DNA of 17,843 nt from JBOHER01 sp050701115 (GTDB taxonomy: Bacteria > Actinomycetota > Actinomycetes > Mycobacteriales > Pseudonocardiaceae). This document shows positions 6,471 to 13,753 of the stretch, piece by piece. Within the stretch, counting starts at the first letter, position 1, and each line of letters opens with the position of its first letter. The notes under the pieces were generated by a model. It saw only the letters and a program-made list of their open reading frames with translations. It did not search any database and was not told the DNA's origin. The position numbers were made by a program, and so were the translations under genes. The stretch covers positions 1 through 17,843 of the forward strand of contig JBOHER010000203.1 in the NCBI GenBank assembly GCA_050701115.1, read 5' to 3'.

Positions 6471-7073
6471 ATGTTGAACACGGATTGGTCGGATAGCTGG
6501 CGGGGCGCGTTCCGCATTGAGTTGCGCGCCGAAGCCATTGGTCTGGCCTCGAGGGGGTGGCCGGTGCTGCCGGGCAGCCATCCGTCCGGAGGTGAGTGGA
6601 GCGGGCCGGTGCCCGTGCACTCGGACTGGCAAGACACGATCGGCGCCCACCCGGACCAGATCGCGGCCTGGTGGACGGGCAACCCGTACAGCGTGCTCGT
6701 CGCCACCGGCACCGTGGTGGACGCGGTCGAGGTCGACGCCGAGCTCGGGCACCGGGCGGCCACACTGCTCCGGCAGACCGACCGACCGGCTCCGATCCTC
6801 GCCACGCCCAACGGCAAGTGGGTGTTCCTGACCTCCTCCGGCGATGAGATTCCAGCCGATCTGGCCGAGCGCCCCGGCGTGCGCTGGCACGGTGCGGGCA
6901 GCTGGGTGCCGTTGCCGCCGACGCCGTTCCAGCACGGGGTGGTCCACTGGCGGGTCAAGCCGGAGACCTGGGGATGGCGGTTGCCGCACGCGGGCGCGGT
7001 ACACGGTGTGCTCGTGCGAGCGTTGCTCAGCCTGTCCTCCGAAGCCACCCGGATGCACGCCTCAGCAGCGTGA
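6471..7073 (+). CDS. Stand-alone primase-polymerase (PrimPol) domain protein, probably degenerate
   Basis: This 200-residue protein resembles the N-terminal domain of bifunctional DNA primase/polymerases (archaeo-eukaryotic primase fold) without any helicase domain. Family-like segments are AIGLASRGWPVLPG (22-35), HPDQIAAWW (60-68), TVVDAVEVDAELG (81-93), ATPNGKWVFL (111-120) and HGAGSWVPLPP (140-150). The metal-binding DxD appears as ExD (E87, D89). The His expected in the second motif is replaced by Trp (W117), so catalysis is doubtful; this alignment was made by eye. The ATG at 6471 has AGGAGG and AGGA sites just upstream. It converges on the helicase gene 69 bases away. Alternative: a conserved actinobacterial nucleic-acid-binding protein with a retired primase fold. 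Confidence 0.65.
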   Translation: MLNTDWSDSWRGAFRIELRAEAIGLASRGWPVLPGSHPSGGEWSGPVPVHSDWQDTIGAHPDQIAAWWTGNPYSVLVATGTVVDAVEVDAELGHRAATLLRQTDRPAPILATPNGKWVFLTSSGDEIPADLAERPGVRWHGAGSWVPLPPTPFQHGVVHWRVKPETWGWRLPHAGAVHGVLVRALLSLSSEATRMHASAA

Positions 7074-7142
7074 GCGCTAGTCGCCGTGCGATGCCCGCAA
7101 AGCGGTCAGCCACCCGCTGTCGTTGGGGGTTCCTCCCTCGCC

Positions 7143-9497
7143 CTACGACAAGCGGACGTCGTCTGCACCGATCGCGCGGAGCACGACATCCAGCACGGCC
7201 ACTGCCCCCGCCTTGTCCAGCGGTTCGTTGCCGTTCCCGCATTTCGGCGACTGGACGCAGGACGGGCACCCAGCCGGGCACTCGCAGGAGACGATCGCCT
7301 CCCGCGTAGCGGCCAGCCATGGGACCACGGCGGCATGACCGCGATCGGCGAATCCCGCGCCCCCGGGATGGCCGTCGTGCACGAACACCGTTGCCTCCCC
7401 GGTGTCGGCGTGCAACGCGGCAGACACACCGCCGATGTCCCATCGGTCGCACGTAGCGAACAGCGGTAGCAGGCCGATCGCCGCGTGCTCGGCGGCATGT
7501 AGGGCGCCGGGGATGCGCGCCGGATCAAGTCCGGCGCCCCCCGGCGCCCTGCCTTTGAGCAACTCGGCGGACACCGTGTACCACACCGCACGGGTCTGCA
7601 AGGTCCGCACCGGGAGATCAAGCGGCACCTGGTCCAGCACCTCACCCGAGGGCAGCTTGCGCAGGTACCCCACCACCTGCGAGGTCACGGCGACCTTGCC
7701 GAGGCACACACTCACTCCGTCGAAATCCGCGCGCACCTGCGTGTCCATTACCGCGATGTCGACCACATCGCGCGCGGACGTGCTCCACTCCGGATACTCG
7801 GCGTGCACCAGCGCCACCCGCCCAGCAAGATCGAGCTCATCAACCACATACGAGGCACCCTGATGCAGGTACACCGCCCCCTGATGCACGGTCGCGCACG
7901 CTGAGGCGGGATCGACGGTGCCGAGCAGCCGAGCGGTGTCGCCCTCGACCACCGCGATCTGATCCGGCCCGGATCCGCGGATGCCAACCTGACCGTGCGG
8001 CCGATCCCGCGACGTCCAATACCACCCGCTCGGCCTGTGCCGCAGGGCGCCGTCCTCGGTCAGCCGGTCGACGACCTCCCGCGCTACATCACCGCCGAAG
8101 ATCGCCAAGTCGGCCGCGCGCAAAGGAAGCTCGGCGGCGGCGCAGGCCAACTGGGGGGTCAGCACGTAGGGATTTCCCGGGTCAAGCACGGCGGACTCGA
8201 CGGGCCGGTGGAGCACGGCGGCCGGGTGGTGCACGAGATAGGTGTCCAACGGATCATCCCGCGCGATGAACACGATGAGCGCATCATCGCCCGCGCGCCC
8301 AGCTCGTCCGGCCTGCTGCCAAAACGATGCCAGCGTGCCCGGATAGCCTGCGAGCACAACGGCATCCAATCCCGCGATGTCCACCCCGAGTTCGAGCGCG
8401 TTCGTCGAAGCGACGCCCAGCAGTTCACCGGACAGCAGGGCAGCTTCCAGTGCGCGACGCTCCTCGGGGAGGAAACCAGCCCGGTAGGCGGCGACCAGAT
8501 CCCCCAACGAAGCGTCCACTTCGGACAGAACACGGCGCGCTCCGAGCGCGGTCAGTTCGGCGCCTCGGCGCGATCGCACGAACGCGAGAGTGCGAGCGCC
8601 CTCAACGACGAGGTCGGCAAGGATGCGGGCGGCCTCCGCACCGGCGGAACGCCTTACCGGGGCACCGTTCTCGCCGGTGACTTCGGACAACAGCGGCGGC
8701 TCCCACAGGGCCACCGTGCGTGATCCTCGCGGTGAAGCGTCCTCCACGACCGCCGCGCAGTCCACACCTGACAGGCGGCAGGCGAACTCCGCGGGCTCCG
8801 CGACGGTCGCCGAGGCCAGCAGAAACACCGGCGAGGCACCGTAATGCCGCGCTACCCGGCGCAGTCGTCGCAGTAGTAGTGCCACATGCGAACCGAATAC
8901 GCCCCGATAGCTGTGGCACTCATCAATGACCACATAGGACAGACGGCGGAAGAACCTGGACCATCTGTCGTGGGCCGAAAGCATCCCGTAGTGCAGCATG
9001 TCCGGATTGGTGAAGACCCAATTGGCGTGGGCGCGAACCCAATCCCGCTCGACCATCGGGGTGTCCCCGTCGTAGGTCGCGGCGCGCACGCCGGAGATGT
9101 CCATCGCCGACACCGTGCGCAACTGGTCGGCTCCGAGGGCCTTGGTGGGCGACAGATACAGCGCGGTGGCGCGCGGATCGGCATGCAGCGCGGAGAACAC
9201 CGGAAGCTGGTATCCCAGCGACTTGCCGGAGGCGGTGCCGGTGGAGATCACCATGTGCTCGCCCGCCCACGCGTGTTCGGCCGCCGCGGCCTGGTGCGAC
9301 CAGGGTCGGACCACTCCCACTTGGCGAAAGGCCTTGATCACTGTCTGTGGCGCCCATGGGGGCCAATCGGTGTAACTTGCTTTACGCTCCGGGATCTCTG
9401 TGATATGCGTCACCGGATTCTCCTCGGCGGGGATACCGGCAAGCACGCGGCGCAGCAGCTTATGGGCCTGCGCTACCCCGGCTTCGTTGGTATCCAC
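7143..9497 (-). CDS. DECH-box superfamily 2 helicase (Rv3649/MrfA-like)
   Basis: This large ATP-dependent helicase belongs to the helicase/secretion-neighbourhood DEAH-box family; relatives are B. subtilis MrfA and yeast Hrq1, a DNA-repair helicase group. From the GTG at 9497 it has 784 residues. Walker A is STGTASGKS (K92). The DECH box is at 192-195, the SAT motif at 229-231 and QAGRAGR at 395-401. A C-terminal DUF1998-type region ends in a Cys cluster (C738, C740, C744, C747, C753), with NEPLDK just after, as in MrfA. The start is uncertain: an ATG at 9695 would cover the hppA ribosome site and most of the divergent promoter region, and GTGs at 9539 and 9425 are alternatives. 9497 keeps the family-like KLLRRVLAG and gives a length near Rv3649. 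The function in the tad context is unexplained. Confidence 0.9.
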   Translation of the reverse strand: MDTNEAGVAQAHKLLRRVLAGIPAEENPVTHITEIPERKASYTDWPPWAPQTVIKAFRQVGVVRPWSHQAAAAEHAWAGEHMVISTGTASGKSLGYQLPVFSALHADPRATALYLSPTKALGADQLRTVSAMDISGVRAATYDGDTPMVERDWVRAHANWVFTNPDMLHYGMLSAHDRWSRFFRRLSYVVIDECHSYRGVFGSHVALLLRRLRRVARHYGASPVFLLASATVAEPAEFACRLSGVDCAAVVEDASPRGSRTVALWEPPLLSEVTGENGAPVRRSAGAEAARILADLVVEGARTLAFVRSRRGAELTALGARRVLSEVDASLGDLVAAYRAGFLPEERRALEAALLSGELLGVASTNALELGVDIAGLDAVVLAGYPGTLASFWQQAGRAGRAGDDALIVFIARDDPLDTYLVHHPAAVLHRPVESAVLDPGNPYVLTPQLACAAAELPLRAADLAIFGGDVAREVVDRLTEDGALRHRPSGWYWTSRDRPHGQVGIRGSGPDQIAVVEGDTARLLGTVDPASACATVHQGAVYLHQGASYVVDELDLAGRVALVHAEYPEWSTSARDVVDIAVMDTQVRADFDGVSVCLGKVAVTSQVVGYLRKLPSGEVLDQVPLDLPVRTLQTRAVWYTVSAELLKGRAPGGAGLDPARIPGALHAAEHAAIGLLPLFATCDRWDIGGVSAALHADTGEATVFVHDGHPGGAGFADRGHAAVVPWLAATREAIVSCECPAGCPSCVQSPKCGNGNEPLDKAGAVAVLDVVLRAIGADDVRLS

Positions 9498-9705
9498 GGC
9501 GATGAGCTTCGCATACGGAGGCGTTCTGGTGCCGATCACGGAAAGTATCGATGACCGGTGCTGGCTGGGGCCTGGCAGTCCACCGATAGACTCCGCCGAC
9601 AGCACCACGCAGTGTGGTGAATATCCCAAGTCAGTGCCGACAAGGGAACCATCCTTGCAGTCGACCTGGCTATACGCGAGCAGTGGATGAAACACAGGAG
9701 GACGA
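9498..9705. promoter_or_regulatory. Divergent helicase/hppA intergenic region with the hppA ribosome site
   Basis: Both flanking genes must be expressed from this 208-base gap. The clear element is AGGAGG at 9696-9701, four bases before the hppA ATG. Possible -10 boxes on the plus strand are TATACG (9671-9676) and TAGACT (9587-9592), but neither has a recognisable -35 at normal spacing. On the minus strand TACTTT lies just before the alternative helicase GTG at 9539. No riboswitch-like structure was recognised. Confidence 0.35.
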
Positions 9706-11982
9706 ATGTCCCGGCAGTTCCTCGCGGACGGCCTAGAGCTATCCGGAGGTGACTACGCCATAGTCGGCGTAGTCGCCGCGATCGCCCTTGCCGCACTGGC
9801 CGTTGGCTACGGCCTGCTCAGGGAGGTGCTGGCCGCGGGCCAAGGCACCACCAAGATGCAGGAGATCGCCAAGGCGGTGCAGGAAGGAGCGGCCGCTTAT
9901 CTCAAGCGGCAGCGCAACACCCTGGTCGTTTTCGGCGGAGTGGTGTTCGTGCTGCTGTTCTTCCTGCCGGCAGACGACTTGAACGAGCGCATCGGTCGCT
10001 CGATCTTCTTCCTCGTCGGTGCGACGTTCTCCTTTGGCATCGGCTATCTCGGCATGTGGCTGGCCACGCAGGCGAACGTGCGGGTGGCGGCGGCCTCGCG
10101 TGAGGAGGGCGGCCGGGAGAAGGCCATGCGCATCGCCTTCCGCACCGGTGGCGCGGTCGGCATGAACACCGTCGGTCTCGGCCTGTTCGGTGCCGCGGTC
10201 GTCGTGCTGGTGTACGCGGGCCAAGCCCCGATTGTGTTGGAAGGCTTCGGTTTCGGTGCCGCGTTGATCGCGATGTTCATGCGTGTCGGCGGCGGTATCT
10301 TCACCAAGGCCGCTGACGTCGGCGCCGACCTGGTCGGCAAGATCGAGCAGAACATCCCTGAGGACGACCCGCGCAACGCCGCCACCATCGCCGACAACGT
10401 CGGGGACAACGTGGGTGACTGCGCCGGTATGGCCGCCGACCTCTTCGAGTCCTACGCGGTCACCCTGGTCGCCGCGCTCATCCTGGGCAGCGCGGCATTC
10501 GGTGCGGCAGAAGGCTTGATCTTCCCGCTGATCGTGCCCGCCATCGGTGTGATCACCGCGGTCATCGGTGTGTACATCACGCGGGCCCGGGTCGGCGAGG
10601 GTGGCCTGACCACCATCAACCGTTCGTTCTACATTTCCGCGCTGATTTCCGCGGTCCTGTGCACGGTCGCAGCGTTCGTCTTCCTGCCCGACTCGTTCCC
10701 CGATGTGGAAGGCAACCCCGCGCTGGTCGCCAGTGTCGCGGTGATCATCGGCATCGTGCTGGCAGGCGTGATCCTGTGGCTCACCGGCTACTACACCGGC
10801 ACCGAGCACAAGCCGGTCAAGGACGTCGGCAAGACCTCGGAAACCGGTGCCGCGACGGTGATCCTGTCCGGTATCTCGGTCGGCTTCGAATCCGCCGTGT
10901 ACACCTCGCTGGTGATCGCGGCGGCGGTCTTCGGCGCCTACCTGCTGTCCGGCTCCATCGTGATCTCGCTCTTCGCGGTCGCGCTCGCGGGTACCGGTCT
11001 GCTGACCACCGTCGGCGTGATCGTCGCGATGGACACCTTCGGCCCGGTTTCGGACAACGCGCAGGGCATCGCGGAAATGTCCGGCGACGTCAAGGGTGAC
11101 GGCGCCCAGATCCTGACCGAGCTGGACGCGGTGGGCAACACAACCAAGGCGATCACCAAGGGCATCGCGATCGCGACGGCGGTGCTGGCAGCGACCGCGC
11201 TGTTCGGGTCCTACGTCACCTCGATTCAGGAGTCCCTCCTCGACGTCGCCGGTGGGGTGACCGAACTGCCCGACGCGTTCAACTTCGCCATCGTCAGCCC
11301 GAACACGCTGGTCGGCGTGATCCTTGGTGCCGCGGTCGTGTTCCTGTTCTCCGGCCTCGCGGTCAGCGCGGTGTCGCGTGCGGCGGGTGCGGTGGTTTAC
11401 GAGGTGCGTCGCCAGTTCCGCGACATCCCCGGCATCATGGAGGGCACCGGCAAGCCCGAGTACGGCCGGGTGGTCGACATCGTCACTCGTGACTCGCTGC
11501 GGGAACTCGCCACGCCGGGCCTGCTGGCGGTCTTCGCGCCGATCGCGGTCGGCTTCGGCCTCGGCACGGGTGCGCTCGCCGGTTACCTCGGCGGCGCGAT
11601 CGCGACCGGCGTGCTGATGGCGGTGTTCCTGGCAAACTCGGGTGGCGCGTGGGACAACGCCAAGAAGCTGGTCGAGGACGGTCACCACGGCGGTAAGGGC
11701 TCCGAGGCGCACGCCGCCACCGTGATCGGCGACACCGTCGGTGACCCGTTCAAGGACACCGCTGGGCCGGCCATCAACCCGTTGCTCAAGGTGATGAACC
11801 TGGTCTCGCTGCTGATCGCCCCCGCAGTGGTGCAGTTCAGCGTCGGCGAGGACGCCTCGATGGTGGTGCGGCTGAGCATTGCGCTGATCGCTGTCGCGAT
11901 CATCGCGAGCGCCATTGTGGTCTCGAAGCGTCGCACCAGTTCCATCGCGGACAATCCGGCCGAGCAATCGGTAAGCGCATAG
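9706..11982 (+). CDS. hppA: Membrane-bound proton-translocating pyrophosphatase (K+-independent type)
   Basis: This integral membrane enzyme couples pyrophosphate hydrolysis to outward proton pumping. It has 758 residues with about 16 hydrophobic segments, normal for the family. Pyrophosphate/Mg-binding motifs are intact: DVGADLVGK (204-212), DNVGDNVGD (230-238) and GDTVGDPFKDTAGP (675-688). In GNTTKAITKG, K481 and T484 occupy the positions that are Lys/Thr in K+-independent enzymes and Ala/Gly in K+-dependent ones, so this one should not need potassium. The extended C-terminus (after about 740) is basic and then acidic. The start is supported by AGGAGG four bases upstream. It is a single-gene transcript: a divergent helicase upstream and a strong terminator downstream. 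A gene of this type sits in the same neighbourhood in Streptomyces but is absent from the M. tuberculosis locus. Confidence 0.97.
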   Translation: MSRQFLADGLELSGGDYAIVGVVAAIALAALAVGYGLLREVLAAGQGTTKMQEIAKAVQEGAAAYLKRQRNTLVVFGGVVFVLLFFLPADDLNERIGRSIFFLVGATFSFGIGYLGMWLATQANVRVAAASREEGGREKAMRIAFRTGGAVGMNTVGLGLFGAAVVVLVYAGQAPIVLEGFGFGAALIAMFMRVGGGIFTKAADVGADLVGKIEQNIPEDDPRNAATIADNVGDNVGDCAGMAADLFESYAVTLVAALILGSAAFGAAEGLIFPLIVPAIGVITAVIGVYITRARVGEGGLTTINRSFYISALISAVLCTVAAFVFLPDSFPDVEGNPALVASVAVIIGIVLAGVILWLTGYYTGTEHKPVKDVGKTSETGAATVILSGISVGFESAVYTSLVIAAAVFGAYLLSGSIVISLFAVALAGTGLLTTVGVIVAMDTFGPVSDNAQGIAEMSGDVKGDGAQILTELDAVGNTTKAITKGIAIATAVLAATALFGSYVTSIQESLLDVAGGVTELPDAFNFAIVSPNTLVGVILGAAVVFLFSGLAVSAVSRAAGAVVYEVRRQFRDIPGIMEGTGKPEYGRVVDIVTRDSLRELATPGLLAVFAPIAVGFGLGTGALAGYLGGAIATGVLMAVFLANSGGAWDNAKKLVEDGHHGGKGSEAHAATVIGDTVGDPFKDTAGPAINPLLKVMNLVSLLIAPAVVQFSVGEDASMVVRLSIALIAVAIIASAIVVSKRRTSSIADNPAEQSVSA

Positions 11983-11993
11983 CAACACCTGTG

Positions 11994-12032
11994 CCGCGGG
12001 CCCGTCACGAGTGTGGCGGGCCCGCGGTGTTT
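11994..12032 (+). terminator. Hairpin terminator after hppA
   Basis: CCGCGGGCCCG (11994-12004) pairs perfectly with CGGGCCCGCGG (12017-12027) across a 12-base loop, and three G-U pairs can extend the stem. TGTTT follows. The stem starts 12 bases after the hppA stop. The T-tract is short, as is common in actinobacteria. It should separate hppA from the lipoprotein gene. Confidence 0.85.
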
Positions 12033-12150
12033 CCTGCTGGTCTCGAAAGGGACACGCAGCGGCGGAGATTGCGCCGAGAGGCCCACCCGTTGTCGGTCAC
12101 CTGGACTAAGGTCGGGCTCGCGGTGATCGGACGCGGTGAGGAGGTCTGCG

Positions 12151-12789
12151 ATGCGGTTGGGCGCACTGGTCGCGATGTTCGCGGCCGCGCTCGTGGTGAC
12201 CAGCGGATGCGGTGGGCCCCCCGCCGAGTCCTCTGGCGGCAGGCCTGCGCTCGAACCCACCGAGCCCGCGAATCCCGCAAGTGCGGATCGGCACGCCGTT
12301 GACTGGACCAACAGCTACTGCGTAGCCGTTGCCGGATTGGTCGATGCGATCTCGGTCGCGCCCCGGGTGGATCCCAGCACGCCACAGCGGGCAGCCGCGA
12401 CCTCGATCGAGCTGCTCGCCGGAGTCATCGACGGCCTGAACGGCATCGTGCACCGGCTCGACGGTCTCGAACCGTCCCAGGTCCCCGGTGGGGACGAGGT
12501 TGCGGGCACCGCCATCGGCACGTTCATCGGGATCCGTGACCGCGCGCAGGACGCACAAGGCCAGTTGAGCGCCGCGCCCGCGGGCACCGATCAGAGTCGC
12601 GAGGCGCTCGGCGTGACCGGCGCGGTCCTCGACGAGGTCGGCCGGGTGGATCTGCTCGGCGGGGTGAATTCGATTCCCAGGCTGGCCGAGAGCAGCAGGG
12701 ACGCACCCGCTTGCAAGGACCTGACCAGGTCCGAGCCGTCACCGCGGATGGGCACCACGCCCGACCCGGCGCAGACCCGCACCCGCTGA
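12151..12789 (+). CDS. Putative lipoprotein of unknown function
   Basis: This is a secreted lipoprotein of 212 residues. The signal peptide is basic then hydrophobic, ending in VVTSGCGG with the lipid-modified C20; Thr at -3 is slightly unusual for a lipobox. A Pro/Ser/Gly-rich linker (21-48) leads to a mostly helical domain (about 50-190) in which C57 and C188 could form a disulfide. The C-terminus is Pro/Thr/Arg-rich and probably disordered. I do not recognise the domain. The ATG at 12151 was chosen over the in-frame GTG at 12136 because GAGGAGG sits six bases before it, and it gives a normal signal peptide. It stands between the hppA terminator and the next gene, 115 bases downstream. Confidence 0.75.
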   Translation: MRLGALVAMFAAALVVTSGCGGPPAESSGGRPALEPTEPANPASADRHAVDWTNSYCVAVAGLVDAISVAPRVDPSTPQRAAATSIELLAGVIDGLNGIVHRLDGLEPSQVPGGDEVAGTAIGTFIGIRDRAQDAQGQLSAAPAGTDQSREALGVTGAVLDEVGRVDLLGGVNSIPRLAESSRDAPACKDLTRSEPSPRMGTTPDPAQTRTR

Positions 12790-12836
12790 CCGCCCACCCC
12801 GGAAACACGTGACTTTCCGCCCCTGTCGGCTCCGAT

Positions 12837-12845
12837 TGTGCATAA
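12837..12845 (-). promoter_or_regulatory. Possible DnaA box upstream of the Rv3647c-like gene
   Basis: Read on the minus strand this is TTATGCACA, an exact match to the classical TTATNCACA DnaA box. It lies about 50 bases before a candidate leaderless promoter. It is a single site and could be chance. Confidence 0.35.
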
Positions 12846-12892
12846 CCGTCGAGGGGCGGCGCGTCGATCTGGCGCGGTTCGAACTGGTGTTC

Positions 12893-12898
12893 TACCCT
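12893..12898 (+). promoter_or_regulatory. Candidate -10 box for a leaderless transcript
   Basis: TACCCT fits the actinobacterial TANNNT -10 pattern and ends six bases before the GTG at 12905, the spacing expected if transcription starts at the start codon. There is no ribosome site before that GTG. No clear -35 is seen. Confidence 0.4.
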
Positions 12899-12904
12899 GC
12901 GCGT

Positions 12905-13516
12905 GTGGCGCAGCTGTCGTTCCTATCCGCCGAGGCCAGGGTGCCCGCAGTGGCCGATCTCGCCGGGTTGCTGTGCGGCCGAGGTCAAGCGGCCAGTTTC
13001 GCGGCGACGGCAGCGCGAATCTCGGTGGTGGTCGACGATCTGTGGCGAGCCCGACTGCTTGCCGCTGAATTCGCCAGGCGGGGGATCGACGCCGGTCTCG
13101 CCCGGACGGACAGCGGCCATCCCTCGGTGCGCACGCCCTTTCGCACCGACCTGATCCGGCTGGCCAACGCCTGGACCAGGGGAGCGGTGAAGACGGTGCC
13201 CGCTGATTTCCATCTGGACGGTGCCGCGCTCAAGTTCTGGCTACTCGCCTGCGGCCGCAAATCCGATCGCGACTACCTGCTCATGCTCGACCCGCGCGCG
13301 CCCGACACGCATGAGCCGCTCCTGCGTGCGCTGCACGGCATCGGTTTGGTTCCTGCCGTTTCGGGCGGCAATCTGGTAGGTGCGCGAGGCGGCACCCCTG
13401 CGGCGCGTATCGCCGGACGCAGGCGCCTTGACCGGCTGGCTGAGCTGGTCGGCGAGCCCCCGCTGGGGGCGGAATCGGAGTGGCCGACGTCGCACTCTCC
13501 GATGCCCGCGGCCTGA
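12905..13516 (+). CDS. Rv3647c-like protein, possibly a WhiA-type LAGLIDADG fold
   Basis: This protein of about 203 residues is conserved before topA in actinobacteria (M. tuberculosis Rv3647c position) and has no assigned function that I know. I see two similar halves. The first has DLAGLLCGRG (18-27), a beta-rich ARISVVVDD stretch and an AR.L..EFARRGI helix. The second has FWLLACGRKSDRDYLLML (111-128), then a THEPLLRAL helix and RIAGRRRLDRLAELVG (168-183). This order matches the two LAGLIDADG half-motifs of the sporulation regulator WhiA, but the WhiA C-terminal helix-turn-helix is absent. The fold call is my inference. The GTG at 12905 was chosen because it sits six bases after a TACCCT box and gives a length near Rv3647c; a GTG at 12809 would add 32 poorly conserved-looking residues. 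Confidence 0.75.
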   Translation: MAQLSFLSAEARVPAVADLAGLLCGRGQAASFAATAARISVVVDDLWRARLLAAEFARRGIDAGLARTDSGHPSVRTPFRTDLIRLANAWTRGAVKTVPADFHLDGAALKFWLLACGRKSDRDYLLMLDPRAPDTHEPLLRALHGIGLVPAVSGGNLVGARGGTPAARIAGRRRLDRLAELVGEPPLGAESEWPTSHSPMPAA

Positions 13517-13753
13517 GCTGCGGGTTTGGCGGTGATTTATGCTTGCGCGCTCACCCCTGGTCCGCCGCCAAGGTTGGCACGCATGCTAAAGGTGGAAAGG
13601 GTACAAACTAGGAAACGAGATCGCGGTGCAGGGCGATGCGTTCCCTTGCCGGGAGGTGCGGGAAGGCACCTCGGGCGAACATGGCCGAACGGTGACGTGC
13701 ACACTTGCGTCCCTAGGAAGGCCATTCACCAGAGTGAGCGGAGGCTGTCCAGC
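13517..13753 (+). promoter_or_regulatory. topA upstream region
   Basis: This 237-base gap has no gene I can support. The topA ribosome site GGAGG is at 13740-13744, nine bases before the GTG. A possible promoter is TTGGCA (13574-13579), but the best -10-like box, TACAAA at 13602-13607, is 22 bases away, longer than normal. The A+T-richer stretch at 13585-13615 is the likeliest place for promoter elements. Confidence 0.35.

Noticed and set aside
9739..11988. 749-codon open frame antisense to the whole of hppA
   Set aside because: Rich in His, Asp, Arg and Gly with no domain, the usual by-product of high-G+C codon bias opposite a real gene. hppA is unambiguous.
11991..12302. 103-codon frame starting in the hppA terminator
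   Set aside because: Starts inside a strong hairpin and overlaps the lipoprotein signal peptide in another frame; Arg-rich with no motif.
13574..13607. Sigma-70-type promoter for topA (TTGGCA ... TACAAA)
   Set aside because: The spacing is 22 bases rather than 16-18, so it is mentioned only as a possibility in the region description.
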